From assembly GCF_004136635.1 (NCBI RefSeq), contig NZ_NOIU01000001.1, positions 248,001 through 312,000 on the forward strand: 64,000 nt of DNA. The letters are read 5' to 3'. A program made the translations under genes and the position numbers. The DNA comes from Rothia halotolerans. Lineage in GTDB: Bacteria; Actinomycetota; Actinomycetes; Actinomycetales; Micrococcaceae. The notes under the pieces were generated by a model. It saw only the letters and a list, made by a program, of their open reading frames with translations, was not told where the DNA came from and searched no databases. Within the stretch, counting starts at the first letter, position 1. Every line of letters begins with the position of its first letter. Below, piece after piece: positions 51,069 to 59,182 of this stretch.

Positions 51069-52157
51069 CTACAGCCCCGAGTAGGAGTGCAGCCCGGAGA
51101 AGAAGACGTTAACGACTGTGAAGTTGAAGATGATGCACAGGTACCCGATGATCGACAGCCAGGCCGAGCGGGTTCCGGTCCAGCCGCGGGTGGCCCGGGC
51201 GTGCAGGTACGCCGCGTAGACGACCCAGATGACGAAGGTCCAGACCTCCTTGGTGTCCCAGCCCCAGTAGCGCCCCCAGGCCTGCTCGGCCCAGATCGCG
51301 CCCATCGCGAGCGTGAAGGTCCACATCACGAAGCCCACCGCGTTGAGGCGGAAGGCGAAGTTCTCCAGGGCCCGGGCCGAGGGCACCATCCGCATGAACG
51401 GGATCCGGTCCGTCCCGTCCGCCGCGAGCCGGCGCTCCCGCCCGTTCTGGATCAGCTGGAGCACCGCCAGGGCGAAGGTGATGGTGAAGACGCCGCTGGC
51501 CATCACGGCCACGGAGACGTGGATGACGAGCCAGTAGGACTGCAGGGCCGGCTGGAGGTGGCCGACCGGCGTCGGGAACCCGATGGTCGCCGCGACCATC
51601 ATCACCAGGGCCAGGCCGGAGACCATCGTCCCCACGAACCGCAGGTCCCGGAAGATCAGGGCGATCAGGAAGACCACGGCGACCACCAGCGCGCCGGTGG
51701 TGCAGAACTCGTACATGTTGCCCCACGGCACGCGCGAGGCGGCGAGGCCTCGGGTCAGCACGCCCGCGGCGTGGATCAGGACGCCGATGACCATGACGGC
51801 GACGCCGACGTTGGCCGCGGGGCGGCGGGCGCCCGAGTAGGCCATCGAGTCGTCGGCGGTGCGGCGGCCGGAGGTCCGGTCGAAGTCCGAGGGCGCGGAG
51901 CCGCCGTACGCTCCCGCCTCGGCCGAGGTCTCGGCGTCCGCCTCTGCCTCCTCCGCCGGATCCGCGGCACCGGCCCCACCGGCCATCGCGGGCCGCTTGG
52001 CCTCCTGGTGGCGCAGGCTCGCGGCGTCGGCCCGGTGGGTCGCCTTGGAGTGGGCCGCGATGTCCCACGCGAAGGCCACGAACGCCACCAGGTAGGTCAC
52101 GGCGGCCAGGAGCATGAAGAGCTCGCTCCACTGCGCCAGGCTTTCATTGATGGTCAT
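51069..52157 (-). CDS. ccsB: Cytochrome c heme-attachment protein CcsB (ResC type)
   Basis: A 362-residue membrane protein that, with ResB, exports heme and attaches it to apocytochromes c on the outer face (System II). About eight helices are seen. The WWD-like heme-handling segment is WGRYWGWDTKEVWTFVIW near residues 300-317, and conserved histidines flank it. A polar, disordered stretch (about 40-100) after the first helix is an actinobacterial feature. The ATG overlaps the resB stop by four bases. It is last of the operon tlpA-ccdA-resB-ccsB. Confidence 0.93.
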   Translation of the reverse strand: MTINESLAQWSELFMLLAAVTYLVAFVAFAWDIAAHSKATHRADAASLRHQEAKRPAMAGGAGAADPAEEAEADAETSAEAGAYGGSAPSDFDRTSGRRTADDSMAYSGARRPAANVGVAVMVIGVLIHAAGVLTRGLAASRVPWGNMYEFCTTGALVVAVVFLIALIFRDLRFVGTMVSGLALVMMVAATIGFPTPVGHLQPALQSYWLVIHVSVAVMASGVFTITFALAVLQLIQNGRERRLAADGTDRIPFMRMVPSARALENFAFRLNAVGFVMWTFTLAMGAIWAEQAWGRYWGWDTKEVWTFVIWVVYAAYLHARATRGWTGTRSAWLSIIGYLCIIFNFTVVNVFFSGLHSYSGL

Positions 52158-53830
52158 GATTCACCTTTCTGTGCCGCGGGCGCGGCTGCCGAGGTCGGCG
52201 GTGCGGCCTCGCTGAATTCTAGTCCCCATTTCTGGGCGAAGAGCTCGGTGAGCCGGTCCGCCTCGTGGGCCAGCCTCGGGTCCTCGCCGCGGGCCAGGAG
52301 CCCGTACTCGACGACGACGGCGCGGCGGCCCGCCTCGTCGACCGTCTCGGTGGCCTTGACCCATGCCCGGCGGCGGGCCACGAACAGCGAGACCAGCAGC
52401 CCGGCGAAGGCCAGGAGGAAGGACACCAAGACCACGGGCTTGCCCGGGTCGTAGTGGATGTCCAGGCCGATGTAGCGGGTGACCCCCTCGAACTCGATGC
52501 TGCCCTTGCCGTCCGGCAGCTGGTAGGAGCTGTCCTCCTGGGTCAGCACGATGCCGCCGTCGTCCGACTGCATCGAGTTCAGCTCCTCCAGGCCCTCGGT
52601 GTCCAGGACGTAGACGTTCTGGGGGGCGCCGCCGTCCAGGCCGAGGTCGCCCGCGTAGGAGGCGAGGACCAGGGCCGGGTTGGCCAGCACCGGGTCGGCC
52701 GAGTAGGGGACCTGGCCATCGTCGAGCACGGCCGTGGGGAGGAACATGCCGACGAAGCCGAGCTGGTCCGGGGCGGCGTCCGGGACCTTGAGGACCACGG
52801 AGGAGGTGTAGTTCTCGTCGGTGGTCAGGGTCACGATGGGGCCCTCGTAGGCGAGGTTGCCCTCGCCGTCGTTGACCTTGACGATCGGCGCGTAGCCGTT
52901 GCCCGCCAGGTAGACGCGGTTGCCGTCCACCGTCAGCGGCTCGTTGACCTTCAGCGTCTCCTCGGTGGGCTCGGAGTCGCTGTCCTCGCGCACGGTGACG
53001 CCGGCCTCGAAGTCCAGCGGCTGGGCGTAGGTTGGCGAGCCCGGCTGGCGGTCGAACTCGATGTCGAAGCTGTCCATCGTCAGGGAGAAGTTGTGCAGCC
53101 AGTCGGGGTTGAAGTTGGTGCCCGGCGTGAAGGAGTCGTAGCTGACCAGCGTGTTGACGAAGGACTCGTCCTGCACGACGATCTTCTGCCCGCTGTAGCC
53201 GAACAGGGAGCCGATCGCCATGCCGATCAGGACCCCGATCATGGCCGTGTGGAACACCAGGTTCCCGAGCTCGCGGAACATCCCGCGCTCGGCCGCCACG
53301 TGCGGGGTGCCGGTGTCCTCCCCGCGCAGCTCGGTCCGGTAGCGGCGCCGCTTGAGGATGTCCCGGGCCTCCGCGGCGGCCGAGGCGGCGGTGAGCTCCC
53401 GGCCCTCCAGGGATCCCGCAGGGATGGTCAGCACCCGGTGCTGCGGCATCCGGCTGAGGTTGCGCGGCGTGCGCGGCGGCTTGGAGCGGTACTCCTTGGC
53501 GTGCTTGATCGCCCGCGGCACGACGCAGCCCACCAGCGAGACGAACAGCAGGATGTAGATCGCGGAGAACCACACCGAGGAGAAGACATCGAACAGCTGG
53601 ATCTTCTCGGCGATCGGGCCCCAGGTGGGGTGTTGGTCCAGGTAATCCTGGACCCGGGCGGGGTCCTGGATGTTCTGCGGGAAGATCGAGCCCGGCACCG
53701 CGGCCACGGCCAGGAGCAGGAGCAGGAACAGCGCCGTGTTCATCTTGGTCAGCTGGCGCCAGGCCCACCGCAGCATGCCGATGGGGCCGAGCGCCGGGGC
53801 GTCCGCGGCTGCCTTCTTCTCTTTACTCAT
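52154..53830 (-). CDS. resB: Cytochrome c biogenesis protein ResB
   Basis: A 558-residue ResB-family protein with three N-terminal helices (two before residue 110, one near 205), a large extracytoplasmic domain (about 230-470) and a last helix near 480. It forms the System II synthase with CcsB. GSIFPQN and LGNLVFHTAM (conserved heme-ligand histidine) are visible. The ATG at 53830 is preferred, with AAGAG five bases upstream; the GTG at 53836 is too close to that site. Confidence 0.93.
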   Translation of the reverse strand: MSKEKKAAADAPALGPIGMLRWAWRQLTKMNTALFLLLLLAVAAVPGSIFPQNIQDPARVQDYLDQHPTWGPIAEKIQLFDVFSSVWFSAIYILLFVSLVGCVVPRAIKHAKEYRSKPPRTPRNLSRMPQHRVLTIPAGSLEGRELTAASAAAEARDILKRRRYRTELRGEDTGTPHVAAERGMFRELGNLVFHTAMIGVLIGMAIGSLFGYSGQKIVVQDESFVNTLVSYDSFTPGTNFNPDWLHNFSLTMDSFDIEFDRQPGSPTYAQPLDFEAGVTVREDSDSEPTEETLKVNEPLTVDGNRVYLAGNGYAPIVKVNDGEGNLAYEGPIVTLTTDENYTSSVVLKVPDAAPDQLGFVGMFLPTAVLDDGQVPYSADPVLANPALVLASYAGDLGLDGGAPQNVYVLDTEGLEELNSMQSDDGGIVLTQEDSSYQLPDGKGSIEFEGVTRYIGLDIHYDPGKPVVLVSFLLAFAGLLVSLFVARRRAWVKATETVDEAGRRAVVVEYGLLARGEDPRLAHEADRLTELFAQKWGLEFSEAAPPTSAAAPAAQKGES

Positions 53831-53894
53831 GCGCACTCTTCCGGTCGGATCGCGGTGGTTCTCGGCCCTCTCGCCCGGCGGGCGTCGGCCGCGC

Positions 53895-54647
53895 TCATAC
53901 GGGCAGCTCGTATCCCGGCAGCGAGGCCTGGATCCAGGACATCATGGAGTTCCAGAGTCCCGTGGCGATCAGCACGCCGATCAGCACCAGGATCGCCCCG
54001 CCGGTGATCTGCAGCCCCCGGCGGTGCCGCTTGAGGAATGAGAACATCTCGGCGGAGCGGCGGAACCCGAGGGCGATGAGCAGGAACGGGATGCCGAGGC
54101 CGAGGCAGTAGATCAGGGTCAGGACGATTGCCTTGGCGCTGTTGGGGCCCTCGACGTACACGAGGGTCTGCACCGCGGCGAAGGTCGGGCCGATGCAGGG
54201 GGCCCAGCCCAGCCCGAAGGTGATGCCCAGGACGGGGGCGCCCCACAGCCCCGAGGGCGGGCGCGCGTGGATCTTCCGCTCGCGCTGGAACCAGGAGAAG
54301 CCGCCCATGAACACCACGCCCAGCAGGATCACCAGCAGCCCGAGGACCACGTTGATCCAGGTGTGGCTGCGGATCCAGGGGGCCGCGCCGATCTGGGCCA
54401 GCACCACCGACATCAGCACGAAGACCACGGAGAAGCCCAGGATGAACAGGCCCGTGCCGAGGACCATGCGGCCTCGGCGGCTGCGCTGCAGGTCCGAGCC
54501 GGTGAGGCCGGTGACGTACCCCAGGTAGCCGGGGACCAGCGGCAGGACGCAGGGGGAGGCGAAGGAGATGAGGCCCGCCAGCGCCGCCAGCGGGACGGCC
54601 GCCCACAGCGAGCCGTCCATGACCACGGAGCCGAAGGAGAAGTCCAT
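53895..54647 (-). CDS. ccdA: CcdA-type cytochrome c biogenesis protein
   Basis: A 250-residue six-helix membrane protein of the DsbD/CcdA family, moving reducing power from thioredoxin across the membrane to keep apocytochrome cysteines reduced. The two redox cysteines are in SFASPCVLPLVPGYLGYV (about residue 32) and GLGWAPCIGPTFAAV (about 155). It begins seven bases after tlpA ends, within the cytochrome c maturation operon. Thioredoxin (11641) is the likely electron donor. Confidence 0.94.
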   Translation of the reverse strand: MDFSFGSVVMDGSLWAAVPLAALAGLISFASPCVLPLVPGYLGYVTGLTGSDLQRSRRGRMVLGTGLFILGFSVVFVLMSVVLAQIGAAPWIRSHTWINVVLGLLVILLGVVFMGGFSWFQRERKIHARPPSGLWGAPVLGITFGLGWAPCIGPTFAAVQTLVYVEGPNSAKAIVLTLIYCLGLGIPFLLIALGFRRSAEMFSFLKRHRRGLQITGGAILVLIGVLIATGLWNSMMSWIQASLPGYELPV

Positions 54648-54654
54648 CGAGACC

Positions 54655-55269
54655 CTATCCCTCCCCGGGCAGCGCGTCGTCGATCAGGGTCCGCAGCACC
54701 GACTCGTCGATCTGCCCCAGCACCCGGGCGGAGACCCGGCCCTCGACGTCGAGGACCAGGGTGGTGGGCACCGCCTGGGCCGGGACGAAGTTCGAGAGGT
54801 CCATGAGCACTCCCCCGTCCCGGTCCTCGATCGAGGGGTAGTCGATGCCGAAGGTGCGCTCGAAGGCCTCCGCGGTGCCGCGCTCGTCCCGCAGGTTGAC
54901 GCCCAGGAAGCCGACGCGGTCCGCGTACTCCTCGTGCAGGGCGCGCAGGTGCGGGGCCTCGGCCCGGCAGGGGGCGCAGCCGGCGTACCAGAAGTTGACG
55001 ACGGCGGGCTGCCCGCGCAGGGACTCCCCGGTCATCTCCTCGCCGGTGAAGAGCGTGCCGCTGAACTCCACGGGCTCGCCGCGCTCCTCCTCGCCGTACT
55101 CCGTGACCGTGCCGTCGCCGGAGATGTAGCCCTTGTCATCGGCGGAGTCCGCCTGCTCCGCCAGGCCGCTGTCGTCGCTCGAGCACGCGGTCAGGGCGGC
55201 GAGTCCGGCGACGCCGGCGGCGGTGAGCAGTCCTCTGCGGGTCAGGCGGCGGGGGGAGGAGGCGGGCAT
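54655..55269 (-). CDS. TlpA/ResA-like thiol-disulfide lipoprotein
   Basis: A 204-residue exported thioredoxin-fold protein that reduces apocytochrome c before heme attachment. The signal has twin arginines (TRRGLLTAAG) and a lipobox (LTAC), so it is probably Tat-exported and lipid-anchored. The active site is WYAGCAPCRAEAP (CxxC near residue 95) and the cis-proline is in AVPTTLV. The start at 55269 precedes the signal properly; the longer frame to 55362 is rejected. It heads the operon. Confidence 0.9.
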   Translation of the reverse strand: MPASSPRRLTRRGLLTAAGVAGLAALTACSSDDSGLAEQADSADDKGYISGDGTVTEYGEEERGEPVEFSGTLFTGEEMTGESLRGQPAVVNFWYAGCAPCRAEAPHLRALHEEYADRVGFLGVNLRDERGTAEAFERTFGIDYPSIEDRDGGVLMDLSNFVPAQAVPTTLVLDVEGRVSARVLGQIDESVLRTLIDDALPGEG

Positions 55270-55407
55270 AAGTCTTTCTCGGTGCGTTGATGACACTTTT
55301 CGACGTGGAGAATGCCGGGCGCCTGGAGGAGCCCCGCCGCGGCCGGGGAATGCCCCGGGCACGAGGACGCTCCCGGGGCGCGCCCGGACGTCTGAATGCG
55401 GTATCCA

Positions 55408-56085
55408 TTATGATCCGGGAAGCTGAATGACCCCTGAATAGAGCTCCGCGGCGGGCTCGCAGTAGGCGACCTCGGGACGGCCGCCGGAGCGCACGTCGTC
55501 GAACCTCAGCGAGGTGAGGGAGGCGAGGTTGCACTGGCGGGTGCGGGGGTCGTGCGGGAGGGGCCTGCCCTCGACGCTGCTGCGCGCCATCCAGATCGGC
55601 AGCTGGTGGGAGACGAGCACCGCCTCGGCGCCGTCCCCGCCGATCCGCACGGCCTGCGCGGCGGCGTCCTTCACGGCCTCGGCCATCCGTCGCACCTGCT
55701 CCCGGTAGGGCTCCCCCCAGGAGGGCCGCAGCGGGTTGAGCAGGCGGGGCCAGTGCCGGGGGCTGCGCAGCAGCTCGTCCTTGGTCACGTGCAGGCCCTC
55801 GAAGTGGTTCCCGGCCTCCAGGAGGCGCTCGTCCGGCAGGGCCCTCAGGCCCAGGAGCTCCTCGATCGGCTCGGCGGTCTCCCGGGTGCGGGTCAGCGGG
55901 GAGATGGCGAGGTGGACGAGCCGGGCGCCGTCGTCGGACCGGCGGCGCAGCTCGGCGGCGGAGAGCCGGGCCATCGCGCGGCCTCGCTCGGAGAGGTGGT
56001 ACCCGGGCAGGCGGCCGTAGACGATGCGCTCGGGATTGTGCACCTCGCCGTGGCGCAGCAGGTGGACGGTGGCGGAGTGGCTCAT
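55408..56085 (-). CDS. Histidine phosphatase-family protein
   Basis: A 225-residue phosphoglycerate-mutase-like enzyme. The catalytic histidine is in LLRHGEVHNPE (LRHGE, residue 12), the arginine pair in SPLTRTRETAEPI, and the second histidine in LVSHQLPIW. The substrate is uncertain: small phosphomonoesters or a cofactor-type mutase. It is 46 bases downstream of the glutaredoxin gene and 138 upstream of tlpA, so it may share transcription with the glutaredoxin. Confidence 0.87.
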   Translation of the reverse strand: MSHSATVHLLRHGEVHNPERIVYGRLPGYHLSERGRAMARLSAAELRRRSDDGARLVHLAISPLTRTRETAEPIEELLGLRALPDERLLEAGNHFEGLHVTKDELLRSPRHWPRLLNPLRPSWGEPYREQVRRMAEAVKDAAAQAVRIGGDGAEAVLVSHQLPIWMARSSVEGRPLPHDPRTRQCNLASLTSLRFDDVRSGGRPEVAYCEPAAELYSGVIQLPGS

Positions 56086-56131
56086 GGTCCTCGAATCTGA
56101 CGGAAGTGGGTGGGAGCGGCGAGCCCGGCGC

Positions 56132-56407
56132 TCAGGCCTCGGGGTCGCGGCCCTCGAGCAGGCCGCGGAGGATCCTGTCGATCCGGGGGCGGTCCACGCG
56201 CCAGAAGTCGCGCGGCCGGCCCTCGATCACGACCACCGGGATCTCCTCCGCGAAGCGCCTCAGCAGCTCCGGGTCGCGGGTGACGTCGACCTCGGTCCAG
56301 GTCAGGCCCAGGGGGGCGACGACGTCGTCCAGGTCCTTCCGCGCGGCCTCGCACAGATGGCAGCCGGGACTGGTGAGCAGCTCGATGCTGGGGGCGGTGT
56401 GGCTCAT
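56132..56407 (-). CDS. Glutaredoxin-like protein (DUF836 type)
   Basis: A 91-residue thioredoxin-fold protein with the redox pair in SPGCHLCEAA (C-x2-C near residues 14-17) and the cis-proline in EIPVVVIEG. Short members like this are reductases of unknown partner. The ATG at 56407 is chosen as the start of homology; the longer frame to 56476 would run into the terminator hairpin. Its placement next to cytochrome c maturation genes suggests thiol chemistry but does not prove it. Confidence 0.85.
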   Translation of the reverse strand: MSHTAPSIELLTSPGCHLCEAARKDLDDVVAPLGLTWTEVDVTRDPELLRRFAEEIPVVVIEGRPRDFWRVDRPRIDRILRGLLEGRDPEA

Positions 56408-56462
56408 ACCCCCAGCGTATCCGCGATCGGGCGCCGCGCGCCCCTCAGGCCTCCGGATACGG

Positions 56463-56501
56463 CTTCGGCCGCGCACCGTCTGACGAGGTGTGCGGCCGAA
56501 G
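56463..56501 (-). terminator. Terminator after bS22
   Basis: A 15-base stem (56463-56477 with 56487-56501, one wobble pair) lies about 20 bases after the bS22 stop. There is no U tract. Confidence 0.7.
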
Positions 56502-56521
56502 GGCGCTCGACGCGGGGGCGT

Positions 56522-56620
56522 CTACTTCTTGTTGCGGCGCTGGTGGCGGGTCTTGCGAAGCAGCTTGCGGTGCTTCTTCTTGGCCATGCGCTTGCGGCGC
56601 TTCTTGATGACTGAACCCAT
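56522..56620 (-). CDS. Ribosomal small-subunit protein bS22 (AURKAIP1/COX24-like)
   Basis: A 32-residue, extremely basic peptide beginning [19 protein letters not shown] and ending in RRNKK. It belongs to the AURKAIP1/COX24-domain family, shown in mycobacterial ribosome structures to be a small-subunit protein near the decoding centre (bS22). The start has AGGTAGGGA upstream. It is too short for ordinary ORF cut-offs and would easily be missed. It lies between the GntR gene and the glutaredoxin gene. Confidence 0.93.
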   Translation of the reverse strand: MGSVIKKRRKRMAKKKHRKLLRKTRHQRRNKK

Positions 56621-56811
56621 AGGATCCCTACCTTGTATGTCGTTCACCGGAAAGCGGCGCACTGCTGCGCCGCGGCTCCGGCATGGGGCCGGCCCCCTTG
56701 GTCCGGGACCGGACGAGGCCTGTGGTCAAAACGCTCTGCTCGGGCCTCGGCGGGCTGAGGACCCAGAAGGGCATGCCCGGCCCACGGGCCCGAAAACGTT
56801 CCTCACACACC

Positions 56812-57825
56812 TTACAAGGTGGAGTCAAACTTCTTCGAATCCGCCGCCGCCCGCTCCCCGGCCCGGGTGTCCGGGTCCTCACCGGCCGTCTCCTCGGAGT
56901 CCTCGGCGCGGCCCTCGCCCACGGCCTCCGCCGGGGCGTCCTCGACGTCGTCCGCGGGCTCGCTGAACGTGCCCAGCCCCTCGCGGGGGGCGGGGGCGCT
57001 GTCCGGGAGGTCCGCGTCGGAGGCCCGGGAGTCGGCGACGGTGGTCGAGAGAGGCGAGGAGGCGGTGAGGGGCCGGACCTCCCCCTCCTCGTCGGTCTCC
57101 GGCTCGACGAAGACGCTGGCCGAGGAGCGCTGCTTCCGGTCCGGGTCCACCCCGGCCTCCAGGTAGTGGCCCTCGATGTGCTCGGCCACCATGCGCGCGG
57201 CCAGCTCGTTGTCGCCGGACTCCACCGCCGCGTAGATCGCCCGGTGCTCCGCCCGCAGCCGGGTCGCGGTGGCGGACCACAGCGGGACGTAGCCCACCAG
57301 GGACATCGTGTACTCGTAGATCGAGTCCCGCAGCGAGGTGGTCAGCCCGGTGACGAGGCTGTTGCCGGCCAGGCGGGTGAGCGCGACGTGAAAGGCGACC
57401 TCCAGGCGGTGGAAGTCCTTCAGGCCCACGTCCTCGCGGTCCATCTGGTCCATGATCGCCGTGAGCTCCTTCATGGCCGGATGCTCGGCGTCGGCGCGCC
57501 GCACGGCCCAGGTCTCCAGGAGCACCCGGGTGTGCACGATGTCCCGCAGCGGATATTCCGCGGTCGCCATATGCAGCTTGAGCGCCGGCGCCGCGCTCGC
57601 GGCGGGATCCCTGACCAGCTGCGCGATCACCTGCCGGCGCTTGCCCTCGAACAGGCGCACGACCCCCAGCGTCTCGAGATCCTTGAGCGCCTGGTGGGTG
57701 GCGTTGCGGGTCGCCCCGATCGCCGCGGCGATGTGCCTCTCGTCGGGCAGCTCCTGGCCGAGGACCAGGGCGCCGTCGAACAGTTGGTTCTCCAGCCACT
57801 GAAGTATTTTTCGGTCGGTAGCCAT
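56812..57825 (-). CDS. GntR-family (FadR/FCD) transcriptional regulator with acidic tail
   Basis: A 337-residue regulator. The winged helix (about 5-70) contains PDERHIAAAIGATRNATHQALKDLE; the all-helical FCD effector domain (about 95-220) has the metal-binding Asp/His pattern, ending in AARMVAEHIEGHY. Residues 225-337 are a long disordered tail rich in Glu, Asp, Ala and Pro that FadR-type proteins normally lack. The effector is unknown. The next gene upstream on the same strand is an ArsR-type regulator with a similar tail. Confidence 0.87.
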   Translation of the reverse strand: MATDRKILQWLENQLFDGALVLGQELPDERHIAAAIGATRNATHQALKDLETLGVVRLFEGKRRQVIAQLVRDPAASAAPALKLHMATAEYPLRDIVHTRVLLETWAVRRADAEHPAMKELTAIMDQMDREDVGLKDFHRLEVAFHVALTRLAGNSLVTGLTTSLRDSIYEYTMSLVGYVPLWSATATRLRAEHRAIYAAVESGDNELAARMVAEHIEGHYLEAGVDPDRKQRSSASVFVEPETDEEGEVRPLTASSPLSTTVADSRASDADLPDSAPAPREGLGTFSEPADDVEDAPAEAVGEGRAEDSEETAGEDPDTRAGERAAADSKKFDSTL

Positions 57826-57882
57826 GCGGTGATGAGTCTTTCGTGCGGTGGTCGGGGACGCGGGGGAGGCAGCCGGGAGCCG

Positions 57883-59100
57883 CTACCGAGCGCGCCGCTT
57901 GCCAAACAGGTTAGCCAGGAAACCTGTGGGTTTGCTCTCCGCCTCGTGGTCGGCATCACGCTGACGGTGGGCGAGGGGGTCCAGGGAGGGGGCCGCATCC
58001 GGAGCCTCATCGGGCGCGTCCGAGGCGGGGCCGGGGGCGGCGGGCGCCGGGCCGGGCATCCCCGGCGTCGGGCGGATCGCGGCCTCGGCGGGCTCCGCGC
58101 CGCCGGGCGCGTCGGCCTCGTCCTCGGGGCCGGAGGCTCCTTCGGCTGCCGCCTCCGACTCCTCGGCAGGCTCCGCGGCATGCGGGGTCTCCTGAGGGAT
58201 CAGGGGCTCCGAGGACGCCGGGGCATGCTGGGGCGACGCGACCGGCTCATCATCCGCCGGCTCGCCCGGCGCGGCCTCCGGCTCGTCCGCGGGAGCGGCC
58301 TGGCCCGCCGCGGGCTCCACCGGGGCGGCGGGCTCCGCGGGAGCGGGCTCGCCCTCGGACGACGTGGTCGTCGTGGACGGCTCCCCTGCGCCCGTGGCGG
58401 GCCCTGCGGCCGCACTCCCCGCGCCCGCGGAGGCGGGGACGTCCGTCCCGTCGGCGGGGTCGTCCAGGCGGGAGGAGGCGGGCGCGGCCTCCGGCGCGAG
58501 GGGAGCGAGCGGCTGGAAGATGACGCGGGCGTGTCGCGAGGCGAAGGAGGGCTCCGAGGCTCCTCCCCGTTCGTCCGAGGGCACCGGATCGTTCGGCGGG
58601 ACCGCAAGCGGCGCCGGGGGCTCGGCGGCCGTGGAGGGAAAGGTGGCGGGACGCGGAGGGGCAGCGTCGGCGTCCTCCCGCCCGGCACTCGTCTCCGCCC
58701 CGGCACCCGACTCCGTGTCGTCGGATGCCTGCGTGCCGGCGGCCGTCGTCGGGGAGGAAGTCTCCCGCGTCTCGAGCGCGCCTGCGGGCCCCGCAGACTC
58801 CCCCCGGTCCGCGGCTTCCCCGCGCCCTGCGGCCTCCTCGGCCGGCACGCCGAGGGAGGCCGCCCACAAGACGACCTCGCTCAGCGGCTCCGCGTCGATG
58901 CTGTAGAGGCGCCGCTGCCCCGCGGCGCGCATGGAGACGAGTCCGGCCTCCCGCAGCACCTTCAGGTGCTTCGAGACGGTGGGCTGGCTGACCCCCAGCT
59001 CCGTCACGATGTCGTTGACGGGCCGGGGGCTGTCCTTGACGGCACCAAGGATTCTGCGGCGGGTCTGGTCGGCGATCACGGCGAAGACGTCAATGGTCAT
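57883..59100 (-). CDS. ArsR-type regulator with very long disordered tail
   Basis: A 405-residue protein. Residues 1-90 are a winged-helix ArsR-like domain (LGVSQPTVSKHLKVLREAGLV is the recognition helix region) without the usual metal-binding cysteines. Residues 90-385 are low complexity, rich in Ala, Pro, Glu, Ser and Thr. The last residues, TGFLANLFGKRRAR, form a basic-aromatic motif. A normal ArsR protein is about 100 residues. The acuC-type gene lies upstream on the same strand. TAACCT six bases before the ATG suggests a leaderless mRNA. Confidence 0.82.
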   Translation of the reverse strand: MTIDVFAVIADQTRRRILGAVKDSPRPVNDIVTELGVSQPTVSKHLKVLREAGLVSMRAAGQRRLYSIDAEPLSEVVLWAASLGVPAEEAAGRGEAADRGESAGPAGALETRETSSPTTAAGTQASDDTESGAGAETSAGREDADAAPPRPATFPSTAAEPPAPLAVPPNDPVPSDERGGASEPSFASRHARVIFQPLAPLAPEAAPASSRLDDPADGTDVPASAGAGSAAAGPATGAGEPSTTTTSSEGEPAPAEPAAPVEPAAGQAAPADEPEAAPGEPADDEPVASPQHAPASSEPLIPQETPHAAEPAEESEAAAEGASGPEDEADAPGGAEPAEAAIRPTPGMPGPAPAAPGPASDAPDEAPDAAPSLDPLAHRQRDADHEAESKPTGFLANLFGKRRAR

Positions 59101-59112
59101 TCCACTAGGTTA
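59101..59112 (-). promoter_or_regulatory. Leaderless promoter of the arsR-like gene (-10 TAACCT)
   Basis: Minus-strand TAACCT (59107-59112) is followed by six bases and the ATG at 59100. Confidence 0.4.
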
Positions 59113-59182
59113 GCGGCGTATGCCGGTCCCAGAATGCACCCACGCCAGCTCGGGTCGGAAATGACGAAGACCACGTCACGAA

